Shown: positions 46,296-54,622 of the stretch, in pieces
Position numbering within the stretch: the first letter of the stretch is position 1
How the letters are laid out: every line of letters begins with the position of its first letter
From: VFKU01 sp038916785
GTDB taxonomy: Bacteria; Hydrogenedentota; Hydrogenedentia; Hydrogenedentales; GCA-2746185
Assembly: GCA_038916785.1 (NCBI GenBank)
Contig: JBCLBO010000007.1
Span: 5,713 to 69,712, forward strand
Reading direction: 5' to 3'
Length of the DNA stretch: 64,000 bases
Program-made: the position numbers and the translations under genes
The notes under the pieces: generated by a model
What the model was told of the DNA's origin: nothing
What the model saw: the letters and a program-made list of their open reading frames with translations, nothing else
Database searches by the model: none

Positions 46296-47177
46296 ATGTT
46301 TCGCGGGTCCATCGTCGCGCTGGTCACCCCCTTCAAGGACGACCTCAGCGTAGATCTCGACGCCTACGGGCGCCTCATCGATTTCCAAATCGAGCGCGGC
46401 ACGCACGGCATCGTCCCCTGCGGCTGCACCGGAGAGGCCGCCACGCTCTCGCACGACGAGCAAAAGCAGATCATCCGCTTCTGCATCGAGCGCGTTGCGG
46501 GGCGCGTCCCGGTCGTCGCGGGTACCGGCTCGAACAACACGCGCGAGGCCATCGAACTCACGCGCTACGCCAAGGAAATCGGCGCGGACGGCGCGCTGAT
46601 GATCACGCCCTACTACAACAAGCCCACCAAGGAAGGCCAGATTGCACACTACCGCGCGGTCGCCGAAAAGGTCGACATCCCGATCATGCTCTACAACGTG
46701 CCCAGCCGCACCGGCACGAACATCGAGCCGCAGACCGTCGCCGAGATGTCGCGCATTCCGAATATCGTCTCGATCAAGGAAGCCTCCGGCAGCCTCGACC
46801 AGGTCTCGTCCATCCGCGCGCTGTGCAATATCAACATCCTTTCCGGCGACGACTCGCTCACGCTGCCGATGATGGCGGTCGGCGCCTCGGGCGTCGTCTC
46901 GGTCGCGGCCAACGTCGCGCCGGACCGGGTCGCCGCGCTCTGCGACGAATGGGACGCCGGCAACGTCGCCGCCGCGCAAGCGATTCACTATGAGCTGATG
47001 CCGCTGTTCAAGGCGCTCTTCGTGCAGACGAATCCGCTGCCCGTGAAAGCCGTCCTCGCGCACATGGGCCTCATCAAGAACATTCTGCGCCTGCCGCTCA
47101 CACCGCTTCCGGCGGATATATTCGCGAGCATCAAACCTGTGATCGAAAAACTCATCCAGAGTGCTGCGGCGGTCTAA
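46296..47177 (+). CDS. dapA: 4-hydroxy-tetrahydrodipicolinate synthase
   Basis: 293 residues, ATG at 46296 with GGAGG upstream. It condenses pyruvate with aspartate semialdehyde for lysine and diaminopimelate. The Schiff-base lysine K161 (SIKEASGS) and Y133 (LYNVPSRTG) align with the E. coli numbering; PYYNKP carries the interface tyrosine. The usual GTTGE is GCTGE here, so residue 44 of the proton relay is Cys, not Thr. Monocistronic. Confidence 0.95.
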   Translation: MFRGSIVALVTPFKDDLSVDLDAYGRLIDFQIERGTHGIVPCGCTGEAATLSHDEQKQIIRFCIERVAGRVPVVAGTGSNNTREAIELTRYAKEIGADGALMITPYYNKPTKEGQIAHYRAVAEKVDIPIMLYNVPSRTGTNIEPQTVAEMSRIPNIVSIKEASGSLDQVSSIRALCNINILSGDDSLTLPMMAVGASGVVSVAANVAPDRVAALCDEWDAGNVAAAQAIHYELMPLFKALFVQTNPLPVKAVLAHMGLIKNILRLPLTPLPADIFASIKPVIEKLIQSAAAV

Positions 47178-47185
47178 AGAATTTT

Positions 47186-47282
47186 CGCCCACAGATTGGC
47201 ACGGATTTACACAGACAGATCAAGATCGGATTCGTAATCCTTTGAATTTAATCTGTGTACATCTGTGAAAATCTGTGGGCGA
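47186..47282. repeat. Inverted repeat behind dapA
   Basis: CGCCCACAGATT at 47186-47197 pairs with AATCTGTGGGCG at 47271-47282; the middle contains further CACGGATTTACACAGAC / CTGTGTACATCTGTG symmetry. It is a palindromic repeat lying between convergent genes, perhaps a bidirectional transcription stop. Confidence 0.65.
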
Positions 47283-47288
47283 TGTCTT

Positions 47289-47630
47289 TTATCTCCATCC
47301 TTTCGCCGGCTCGATCGCCGGCAACATAATCCTCACCTCCCCCTCCTCCACGGCCACGCGATACCGCGGCAACCCGTCGTTCGGCGGGTCCTCCGCGCTG
47401 AGCGGAAACGACCACCCGTGCCATGGGCAGATGATCCGGCCGTGTTCGACAAATCCATATTCCAGCGGCCCCGCCGCATGCGGACAAAGGTTGCTCACGG
47501 CGTAATACGCGCCATCCACATTGAACACGGCGATCGGCCATTTCTCATGCACGATCACCTTCGTCATCCCCGGCGCCAATTCCTCCGCCCGGCATGCGAC
47601 AACGTATTCCGCCAACCCGAATCTCCCCAT
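47289..47630 (-). CDS. Rieske [2Fe-2S] ferredoxin-like protein
   Basis: 113 residues, ATG at 47630. The Rieske ligands are present: CPHAAGPL (C-x-H) and CPWHGWSF (C-x2-H), separated by 16 residues. The domain covers almost the whole protein, as in NirD or small Rieske ferredoxins that feed electrons to oxygenases or act with reductases. No partner oxygenase is next door, so its redox partner is unknown. Convergent with dapA. Confidence 0.9.
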   Translation of the reverse strand: MGRFGLAEYVVACRAEELAPGMTKVIVHEKWPIAVFNVDGAYYAVSNLCPHAAGPLEYGFVEHGRIICPWHGWSFPLSAEDPPNDGLPRYRVAVEEGEVRIMLPAIEPAKGWR

Positions 47631-47784
47631 TCTCGAATCGTCCCCACCATCCTAATCGTTGCCGCTATCGAAATCAGACCGCCTCAGCCCACCCATGTTC
47701 TCCATCGTGCTCGTGCTCGTAATCGGCCCTTGACCCTTCGCTTCTGCGACCACCGCGCCGCTGGATCATTTCGCCATCGCCCCG

Positions 47785-47790
47785 TATAAT
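47785..47790 (+). promoter_or_regulatory. Possible -10 element before sod
   Basis: A consensus TATAAT lies 57 bp upstream of the sod start. The -35 position (TGGATC) is poor. Confidence 0.35.
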
Positions 47791-47846
47791 CCCCCTTCGG
47801 CTTGACCAGTCCGAATTCGCACCCTCAACGAAGGAGATCACCCGCC

Positions 47847-48452
47847 ATGGCCTACACCCTGCCCGCACTAGGATTCGCGTTCGACGCGCTCGAACCGCAC
47901 ATCGACGCCAAGACGATGGAAATTCACCACGGCAAGCACCACCAGACCTACGTCGACAAGCTCAACGGCGCGCTCGAAGGCGTCAACATCGGCGGCAAAT
48001 CCGTCGAAGATTTGCTCAAGGACCTCAGCGTCGTCCCGGCGGACAAGAAGCAGGCGGTCATCAACCACGGCGGCGGCCACGCCAACCACTCGCTCTTTTG
48101 GCGGACACTGACCCCCGGCGGCGCGAAGGCCCCGGCGGGAGACCTGGCGACCGCTATCAACGGCGCCTTCGGCAACCTTGACACGCTCAAGACCCAAATG
48201 GAAACGGCCGGCGCCAACCGCTTCGGGAGCGGCTGGTCCTGGCTCGTGCTCGACAAGGGCAAGCTCGCCGTCACCAGCACCGCCAACCAGGACTCGCCGC
48301 TGATGGGCGGCCAGGCCCCGCTGCTCGGCGTGGATGTGTGGGAACACGCCTACTACCTCAAGTACCAGAACCGCCGCCCCGACTACCTCAAGGCCATCTG
48401 GAACGTAATCAACTGGACCGCAGTCGCAGAAAATCTAGCCAAGGCGAAGTAA
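47847..48452 (+). CDS. sodA: Superoxide dismutase, Mn/Fe family (Mn-type features)
   Basis: 201 residues. ATG at 47847 with AAGGAG upstream, giving the typical AYTLPALGFAFDALEPHID start. Metal ligands H27, H81, D163 and H167 are all visible (MEIHHGKHH, HANHSLFW, DVWEHAYYLKYQNRRPDY). The glutamine in ANQDSP (Q148) and the GGGHANH context favour manganese over iron. No signal peptide, so cytoplasmic. Confidence 0.92.
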   Translation: MAYTLPALGFAFDALEPHIDAKTMEIHHGKHHQTYVDKLNGALEGVNIGGKSVEDLLKDLSVVPADKKQAVINHGGGHANHSLFWRTLTPGGAKAPAGDLATAINGAFGNLDTLKTQMETAGANRFGSGWSWLVLDKGKLAVTSTANQDSPLMGGQAPLLGVDVWEHAYYLKYQNRRPDYLKAIWNVINWTAVAENLAKAK

Positions 48453-48460
48453 ATGTATCC

Positions 48461-48485
48461 GTAGCATGGGCGATCCGCCCATGCG
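48461..48485. repeat. Dispersed palindrome
   Basis: GTAGCATGGGCGATCCGCCC followed by ATGC: a hairpin of the same family as those near 10350 and 39951. Confidence 0.6.
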
Positions 48486-48503
48486 GATCGAAGTTTGCCT
48501 TAC

Positions 48504-48532
48504 AGCAGCCCCGAGCCGCCTTCGGGGCTGCT
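48504..48532 (+). terminator. Hairpin downstream of sod
   Basis: AGCAGCCCCGA pairs with TTCGGGGCTGCT around a 6-base loop, followed by TCGTATTTC. A likely intrinsic terminator for sod, with a weak T tract. Confidence 0.6.
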
Positions 48533-48579
48533 TCGTATTTCTGAAAGGCAACATACCCCCTTTGTTAGGATGGCTCCGC

Positions 48580-49836
48580 ATGAGCGCGCCCAGAATCAAA
48601 CGACTCGCGACTTCCTTCTCGCTCGTACTCGGCTCGATCGCGCTGACGGTCCTCATGGTCCTAGCGGCCGATCGCGCGCTCGGCCGTTGGCTCGAGGATC
48701 CGCGCCTGACCGCAGGGCTGATTTTCCCGCCGCAGGTCGAGCTCGCGGTGAAGACCTACGAATACACCTACACCATCAAAACGAACAATCTCGGCCTGCG
48801 CGACGAGCCCTACGACCTGCGTAAGCGCCCACAGATTCTCGTCGCCGCGATCGGCGACTCGTTCACCTTCGGCCAGGGCGTCGCGCTCGAAGACGCATGG
48901 GTCCAGCGCGTGGAGCGCAAGCTGCGCGAGAAGGGGCTGGACGTCGAAATCCTGAACCTCGGCCAGCCGGGCAGCTCGCCGCCGTTCTACGCGCAACTGG
49001 CCGAGGAGTCCTTGTCGCTCCTCAAACCCGACCTCGTACTGGTGGACGTCCTTCAATCGAACGATTTCGAGCAGCTGGATCCAAACCAGACCTACGGCAA
49101 GGACGCCTATCGCCGTGAACCGCCGCTGCGCGCGGCGCTGCGGACCTGGTTTCCCAATCTGACCGACCTGGCCTACCGCGAGCGGGCGCAACAACTCGCC
49201 GAGCGCGAACGCCGCTCCAAAGGCGGCTGGAACCTGATGCAGAACCGGTGGAAGGAGCAATTCCCCAAGGTCCAGGCGAAGTTTGACGAGTTCGACGACT
49301 CGGCCCGCTTTACCTTCCTCAGTTTGCCCGATCCGATTCAGCAGGCCTTCTGGAACGGGGAGCTCGCGCCGCTGCTCTCGCTCATGTGCTCCGAGACCCT
49401 ACGCATGCGGCGCCAGCATTGGTGGGAGCTCGATGTCAGCGCGCCGGAGGTCCAGGCCCGCATCGACATCGTCGGCGAGAGCCTCGCGCGCATCCGCCGC
49501 GCCGCGGAACCCTGGGGCGGGCGCACCGCCGTCCTCGCGCTGCCGCAGATGGAGAACGTCGATCCCTTCGGACGGGGCATGATGTACAAGACCTTCGGCA
49601 TCCTCGAATGGCCGCCGCTGGACGACACCCGCGCGGACGACGCGATCCACCAATCCGCCGCGCGCGCAGGGTTGCCCAGCCACGACGTCACCGCAGCCTT
49701 CCGCGAGGCGGCCCGCCGGGAGCCGCTTTTCTATCCGCTCGACTCGCACATGACCGCCCGCGGCAACGAGGTCTACGCGGAACTAATCACGCCGGTTGTC
49801 GAAGGCTACGTGCGCGCCATCGCCGAACGCCGATAA
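48580..49836 (+). CDS. SGNH/GDSL-like membrane-anchored protein (paralogue 1)
   Basis: 418 residues, ATG at 48580 with TTAGGA upstream. An N-terminal membrane helix near 10-30 (SFSLVLGSIALTVLMVLAA) anchors a large outer domain. Block I AIGDSFTFGQGV near 87-98 and the late DSHMTARGNEV near 384 (D-x-x-H) are the SGNH hydrolase nucleophile and catalytic pair. Such domains act as esterases or acyltransferases on sugars and envelope polymers. The substrate is unknown. It is followed directly by a close paralogue. Confidence 0.8.
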   Translation: MSAPRIKRLATSFSLVLGSIALTVLMVLAADRALGRWLEDPRLTAGLIFPPQVELAVKTYEYTYTIKTNNLGLRDEPYDLRKRPQILVAAIGDSFTFGQGVALEDAWVQRVERKLREKGLDVEILNLGQPGSSPPFYAQLAEESLSLLKPDLVLVDVLQSNDFEQLDPNQTYGKDAYRREPPLRAALRTWFPNLTDLAYRERAQQLAERERRSKGGWNLMQNRWKEQFPKVQAKFDEFDDSARFTFLSLPDPIQQAFWNGELAPLLSLMCSETLRMRRQHWWELDVSAPEVQARIDIVGESLARIRRAAEPWGGRTAVLALPQMENVDPFGRGMMYKTFGILEWPPLDDTRADDAIHQSAARAGLPSHDVTAAFREAARREPLFYPLDSHMTARGNEVYAELITPVVEGYVRAIAERR

Positions 49837-49886
49837 ATGAGCGTCCGCTTCGCGCCGTCCCCGCGGCGGTGGTATGCTACCCTTTC

Positions 49887-51125
49887 ATGCTAATGAACAC
49901 GGCATCACTCAGCCGCCTGTTCGTATCCACTGCGCTTACGATCGCTTCAATCATTTTCGCGATTCTGCTGGTCGTGGGACTGGATCGCGCACTGGGCCGC
50001 TGGGTCGGCGACCCGCGACTCACGGCCGGCCTGATCTTTCCGCCGCAGGTCGAACTCGCCGTCAAGACTTACGAGTACAACTACACCATCAAGACAAACA
50101 ACCTCGGCCTGCGCGACGAGGACTACGATCCGCTAAAACGCCCCCAAGTCCTAATCGCCGCCATCGGCGATTCCTTCACCTTCGGCCAAGGCGTCAACAT
50201 CCAGGACACCTGGGTGCAGCGGGTCGAAAAGGGCCTTCGCGCGAAGGGGCTCGATGTCGAAATTCTGAACCTGGGCCAGCCGGGCAGTTCGCCCCCGTAC
50301 TACGCGCAGCTCGCGGAAGAGGCGCTGCCTGTCCTCAAACCCGACCTTGTCCTGGTCGGGGTACTGCAGTCGAACGACTTCGAGACGCTGGATCCGAAGC
50401 AGGACTACGACGACATCACGTATCGCCGCGAGCCGCGGGGACGCGCGACGATGCGCGCCTGGTTCCCCAATCTGATCAATCTGGCCTACCGCGAACAGGC
50501 AAGGCAACTCGCGGATCGCGAACAACGTTCGCGCGGCCGCTGGAACCTGATCCAGCTTCGATGGAAGGAGGACTTCCAGAAGTACTACGCCAGTATCGAC
50601 TCCTACGACGAAGGCGCGCGCTACTCATTCCTCAGCCTCCCCACGCCGATTCAGGACGCATTGCGCGACGGCTTGCTGCCGCCGCTCATGATGTACCTCT
50701 GCGCAGACTCACTCCGGATGCAGCGCCAACGCTGGTGGGACCTCGAGGTCGACTCCCCCGACATGCAATGGCGCATCGACCTCGTCGCGCGCAGCCTCGC
50801 GCGCATCGGCCGCGCCGCGGAGCTGTGGGGCGGCCGGACCGCCGTGCTCTCGCTGCCGCTGATGGAGAACACCGACCCCTTCGCGCGGGAAACCCTGTAC
50901 CGCCTCTTCGGCGTGCTCGAACGGCCCGGATTGGACGATACCCGCGCCGCCGGCGCCGCCGGGCTCCCCAGCCACGAAGTGACTGCCGGATTCCGCGAAG
51001 CCGCGCGCCAGGAACCGTTGTTCTATCCCCTCGACTCCCACATGACCGCCCGCGGAAACGAAGTCCTCGCCAATCTGCTCGAACCAGTGATTGAACGATA
51101 CGTACGCGAAATCACAGACCGCTGA
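49887..51125 (+). CDS. SGNH/GDSL-like membrane-anchored protein (paralogue 2)
   Basis: 412 residues, ATG at 49887 (a second ATG at 49893 is also possible). It is clearly homologous along its length to the preceding gene, including WLEDPRLTAGLIFPPQVELA-like text, GDSFTFGQGV and LDSHMTARGNEV. Membrane helix near 17-35 (ALTIASIIFAILLVV). The pair is a tandem duplication that has diverged moderately, so the copies may differ in substrate or form a heteromer. Confidence 0.8.
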   Translation: MLMNTASLSRLFVSTALTIASIIFAILLVVGLDRALGRWVGDPRLTAGLIFPPQVELAVKTYEYNYTIKTNNLGLRDEDYDPLKRPQVLIAAIGDSFTFGQGVNIQDTWVQRVEKGLRAKGLDVEILNLGQPGSSPPYYAQLAEEALPVLKPDLVLVGVLQSNDFETLDPKQDYDDITYRREPRGRATMRAWFPNLINLAYREQARQLADREQRSRGRWNLIQLRWKEDFQKYYASIDSYDEGARYSFLSLPTPIQDALRDGLLPPLMMYLCADSLRMQRQRWWDLEVDSPDMQWRIDLVARSLARIGRAAELWGGRTAVLSLPLMENTDPFARETLYRLFGVLERPGLDDTRAAGAAGLPSHEVTAGFREAARQEPLFYPLDSHMTARGNEVLANLLEPVIERYVREITDR

Positions 51126-51160
51126 CCCACACCCTCAAGCCATACTCCAATCCATCCCCG

Positions 51161-51239
51161 TGGCGGCGGGCGTCCCCGCCCGCCTTCGCGCGGCAACCCG
51201 AACCAGCCAGGGGAAGGCGGGCGAGGACGCCCGCCGCCA
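51161..51239. repeat. Large inverted repeat behind the SGNH pair
   Basis: Arms 51161-51187 and 51213-51239 match at 26 of 27 positions (core GGCGGCGGGCGTCC...). It lies just beyond the second SGNH gene and may act as a transcription stop, although no T run follows. Confidence 0.7.
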
Positions 51240-51367
51240 CCGAGCGAGCGGTTGTCCGGCAAACTCGGAAGGATGCCAATGCGAAACCATATACTTATGT
51301 TTACTATTCCGGGGACACGACACTAGTCAGCCTCTGCGATATTCCCGACGTGTCACTGGCGCGCCGC

Positions 51368-52282
51368 TCATTCGCCGCGTAGCGCGGCGAAGTGTGCCAC
51401 GGCGCTCTCGCCGAGCGCGCGCAAGTGGTAGCCGCCCTCGAGCAGCGAAACGATCCGGCCCTGCGCCAGGTGCTTGACCATCCGCGTCATGCGCGCGAAG
51501 TCCCCGGCCTGCAGATTTTGATCCGAAAGGGGATCGAGCACATGCGCATCGAAGCCACACGAGAGGAGAAGAAAATCCGGCGCGAAGGACTCCAGCTCGG
51601 GCACGATTTTTTTCTCGATGGCATCGAGCCACACCTCCGCAGCGGTACCGGCGGGCATCGGAAGGTTTAGCGTGGTGTTGTGTGCGCCGCGTTCCTCGGC
51701 GCGGCCCGTGCCGGGGTAGTGCGGCCACTGGTGCAGGCTCACGTAGTAGACCGTCGGGTCGTCGTAGAACGAATGCTGTGTGCCGTTGCCGTGGTGCACG
51801 TCCCAGTCCAGTATCGCGATGCGATTCAGGCCCGCCTCCGCCTGGAGCCAGCGCGCGGCGATCGCGACGTTGTTGAACAGGCAAAACCCCATCGCGCGGT
51901 CCGCCTCGGCATGGTGCCCGGGCGGACGCATCGCGCTGAACGCGTTGTCCGCCGCGCCCGAGATCACCGCCTTGCACGCCTCGATCGCGCCGCCGGCCGC
52001 CAGCAGCGCCGCGTCCCACGAAGCCGGCGCCATGTACGTGTCCGGGTCGTCGTAGGGCGCGGCGGCCAGACAGGTCCCGCGGATCGTCTCGATGTGCTCC
52101 TCGGTGTGGATGCGCAGCAGGTCGGCCCGGGTCGCCGGGCGCGGCTCGATGCGCGGCGGATTCAGCCCCGCCTGCTCAAACGCATCCCTCACCGCGATCA
52201 GCCGTGCGGCGCACTCCGGGTGGCCCTGCGGCGTCTCGTGCAGCAGACCCGCCTCGGAAAATATGAATGCCGTCTTTCCCAT
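51368..52282 (-). CDS. Histone deacetylase family (acetylpolyamine/acetoin-type) hydrolase
   Basis: 304 residues from the ATG at 52282; an in-frame ATG at 52306 is possible. Family motifs: HPECAARL near 22, RPPGHHAEADRAMGFCLFNN near 122-141, ILDWDVHHGNGTQ near 163-175 (zinc Asp and His), and LLSCGFDAHVLDP near 244. Zinc-dependent deacetylase fold. Bacterial members act on acetylpolyamines, acetoin-linked proteins or unknown substrates. Isolated on the minus strand. Confidence 0.92.
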   Translation of the reverse strand: MGKTAFIFSEAGLLHETPQGHPECAARLIAVRDAFEQAGLNPPRIEPRPATRADLLRIHTEEHIETIRGTCLAAAPYDDPDTYMAPASWDAALLAAGGAIEACKAVISGAADNAFSAMRPPGHHAEADRAMGFCLFNNVAIAARWLQAEAGLNRIAILDWDVHHGNGTQHSFYDDPTVYYVSLHQWPHYPGTGRAEERGAHNTTLNLPMPAGTAAEVWLDAIEKKIVPELESFAPDFLLLSCGFDAHVLDPLSDQNLQAGDFARMTRMVKHLAQGRIVSLLEGGYHLRALGESAVAHFAALRGE

Positions 52283-52390
52283 CGCTCCGCCTACGATAGC
52301 ATCCATGCCCCGGCCGGCGCGCACAGGTTGCATCCGTGTTCCGGCGATGACAAACTATAGGCTCCGAATTGCAGCCACGCCGAATCCCGC

Positions 52391-52816
52391 ATGACCGATC
52401 CTGCGCCCCAAACCCTGCATACCATCGCCCGCCGCGCGCGGGTGCGCGGCGTGCGCGCGTCGCTCCTGGCGTCGCTCCTGCTCGCCGGCGCGGCCTACGC
52501 ACTCTCGGGAACAGTCGCCGCCGAAGGCGTCATGCTCGGCGGGATCGCGGGCGCACTGGGGTTCTGGGCGCTGTCGCTGCGGCTCGAACGCATCGCCACG
52601 GTGCGGCCGGACAAGCTGCAAGTCGCCGCGACGATCTGGACTTTTTACCGGATCACGATCTATGCGGTGTTTCTCTTCGTCGCCTATCGCCTGGATACCC
52701 GCGACTCGCACGGCCTGCTCGGAGGAATCGCGGGGCTACTCTCCACTCGGTTCGCGGTGACCTTTCTCGCCCTCCGCGATTCGCGCGCCGCGCATCGATC
52801 CGAAGCGTCGAACTGA
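52391..52816 (+). CDS. Small multi-span membrane protein (AtpI-like)
   Basis: 141 residues, ATG at 52391. Four hydrophobic stretches: LLASLLLAGAAYAL, GVMLGGIAGALGFWALSL, TFYRITIYAVFLFVAY and GLLGGIAGLLSTRFAVTFLA. The GGIAG-LxxRF patterns resemble ATP synthase subunit I, which helps rotor assembly, but no other atp gene is nearby. The assignment is tentative. Confidence 0.5.
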   Translation: MTDPAPQTLHTIARRARVRGVRASLLASLLLAGAAYALSGTVAAEGVMLGGIAGALGFWALSLRLERIATVRPDKLQVAATIWTFYRITIYAVFLFVAYRLDTRDSHGLLGGIAGLLSTRFAVTFLALRDSRAAHRSEASN

Positions 52817-52872
52817 CAACGATTGCGCGCCGCCGGCCATCGGTTCTTCGTTTCCTTCTGTAAAAAATCCCT

Positions 52873-53595
52873 TCACCGTTTGCCCGCACGAAGCTCCCAC
52901 CACAGCCGCATCACATCGCGCAGTCCGCGCCAGTACCGCTCGATGCCGAATTTCGATCGGCCGTACCGGCGCGGATGATGACGCACCGCGATCTCGCCGA
53001 CGCGATACCCGCGCGCGGCGGCGATCACGGGAATTAAGCGATGGTAGTCGCGCTTGAGCTCGAGTCCCTGGGCGACCTCGATCCGCATCGCCTTGAACCC
53101 GCAATTGATGTCGTGCAACCGCAGCCCAAACAGGCGCGCCGTGAAACCATTAAAGACCCGCGACGCCCAGCGTTTGTGCCAGGGGTCCTGGCGATCGGCC
53201 TTCCACCCGCAGACCAGGTCGCAGCCCTCATCCAGCGCGGCGAGGAACCTCGGGATCTCCGCGGGGTCATCTTGAAGGTCGCTGTCCAGCGTCACCACGA
53301 CGTCGCCCGTCGCGCGCGCAAACCCTTCCGCCAACGCCGCCGTCTTGCCGCGATTCACGGGAAAGTGAACGGCCTCGACCGCGGCATTCCCCCGGGCCGC
53401 CTCGTCGCACCGGGCGGCGGAACCGTCCGTACTGCCGTCGTCCACCAGAATGACGCGGCACCCATACGGCGCCGCGGCCGCAAACACCGCATCGACCAGC
53501 GGCAAAATCGTCCGTTCCTCGTTAAAAACGGGAATCACTACGCACAATGGTTTCGCGACTGTCAAGATGAATCGTCCTGCCGCCAAAGCGCGCAC
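52873..53595 (-). CDS. Family 2 glycosyltransferase (DPM1/ArnC-like)
   Basis: 240 residues from a GTG at 53595. A TTG at 53565 has a better ribosome site (AGGA 9 nt upstream) and would start at MTVAKPLCVVIPVFN. GT-A fold motifs: VVIPVFNEERTI, VDDGSTDGSA, LDSDLQDDP (DxD, metal and nucleotide-sugar binding) and HPRRYGRSKFG. No C-terminal membrane helices, so it resembles the soluble polyprenyl-phosphate mannosyl/glucosyl transferases. The acceptor is unknown. Confidence 0.88.
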   Translation of the reverse strand: MRALAAGRFILTVAKPLCVVIPVFNEERTILPLVDAVFAAAAPYGCRVILVDDGSTDGSAARCDEAARGNAAVEAVHFPVNRGKTAALAEGFARATGDVVVTLDSDLQDDPAEIPRFLAALDEGCDLVCGWKADRQDPWHKRWASRVFNGFTARLFGLRLHDINCGFKAMRIEVAQGLELKRDYHRLIPVIAAARGYRVGEIAVRHHPRRYGRSKFGIERYWRGLRDVMRLWWELRAGKR

Positions 53596-53722
53596 GCGCC
53601 GATGCAGTTGGTCCCGAAGGTTGTTCCCGTGGCTGGAAACTGTATAGCATAATCGGATATTGAGTTCTCGGCGGGCCTCCGCCTTGCACTACTTCTGGAA
53701 AGTATCGAGGGAGGTGATTTCG

Positions 53723-54622
53723 ATGTCGCCACTATTTCGTGTGTCCGCCATCCGCACAACCGGGATCGTGTGTGCGATGCTCGCCTGCGCCCTGCTCGCG
53801 TCGTGCAGCAAGGCGGCCAAACAGACGCTGCGATTGAATCTGGTCCCCGGCAATACCTACGCCTTGTCGGTCCGGACCTCCAGCGACGCGGTGATTGCCG
53901 GACCGGACGGGAACAATATCCCGATTGCGGCTACCAGCGTGAACCGTTTCACGCTGCAAGCGGGAGAGGTGGATTTCCGCGGCGACACTTTCGTGTCCGC
54001 TCAAGCGGGGGACACCGAGTTTCCGTTCGTATTCGTTCCGCTCGCGGCGATTTTCAAGACGTACACCTTCGGCATCAAGCTCTCTCCCATTGGGCGGATC
54101 AGCGAGTTTGTCAATACGGAAACGATGCGAGAGGGGATTCGAGGCTCGCTCGCGGCACTGGGCTCCGGGACGACGATCTACGGGAACACAACGCCGGACG
54201 CTGCCATCGCGTTGATATCCGACGACGGCCTTCGCTCGATGATCGAACCCGTCACGGCGATTTGGCCCGAGGCGCCGGTGGCGCCCGGCGACGAATGGAA
54301 TGGGCCAGATACCTATTCCCCCGCGTTCCACACGATCGCGTCCTCGCGGTATCGGCTCAAATCCTGGGATGATTCGGAAGTCAAGATTCACGTGGAAATT
54401 GAGATTCGGCCGGCTGGCGATCGGGCGCGCGATCCGAACCGGCTGCACGTCGGCGACACCAGCGGTCAAGGGACCGGAGAAATCCGAGTCGACCCAATGC
54501 TCGGCACCATCCGATCGTACGAGGTGACTCAAGAAACCAGCGGCTCGTTCAAGGGCACAGACGGTGTCGAATACAAGACGACGGCTACGTCGCGCATTCA
54601 GGCGGAACTGACTGCGCGGTAA
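53723..54622 (+). CDS. Putative lipoprotein of unknown function
   Basis: 299 residues. ATG at 53723 has an excellent GGAGGTGA ribosome site 5 nt upstream. The N-terminus is a lipoprotein signal, with lipobox LLASC around residue 27 (ALLASCSKAAK). The mature part is beta-rich (LRLNLVPGNTYALSVRTSSD, then FTLQAGEVDFRGDTFVSAQ) and recalls uncharacterised DUF6263-type exported proteins. This is a guess. The 3' end overlaps the convergent pseudouridine synthase gene by 25 bp. Confidence 0.75.
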   Translation: MSPLFRVSAIRTTGIVCAMLACALLASCSKAAKQTLRLNLVPGNTYALSVRTSSDAVIAGPDGNNIPIAATSVNRFTLQAGEVDFRGDTFVSAQAGDTEFPFVFVPLAAIFKTYTFGIKLSPIGRISEFVNTETMREGIRGSLAALGSGTTIYGNTTPDAAIALISDDGLRSMIEPVTAIWPEAPVAPGDEWNGPDTYSPAFHTIASSRYRLKSWDDSEVKIHVEIEIRPAGDRARDPNRLHVGDTSGQGTGEIRVDPMLGTIRSYEVTQETSGSFKGTDGVEYKTTATSRIQAELTAR

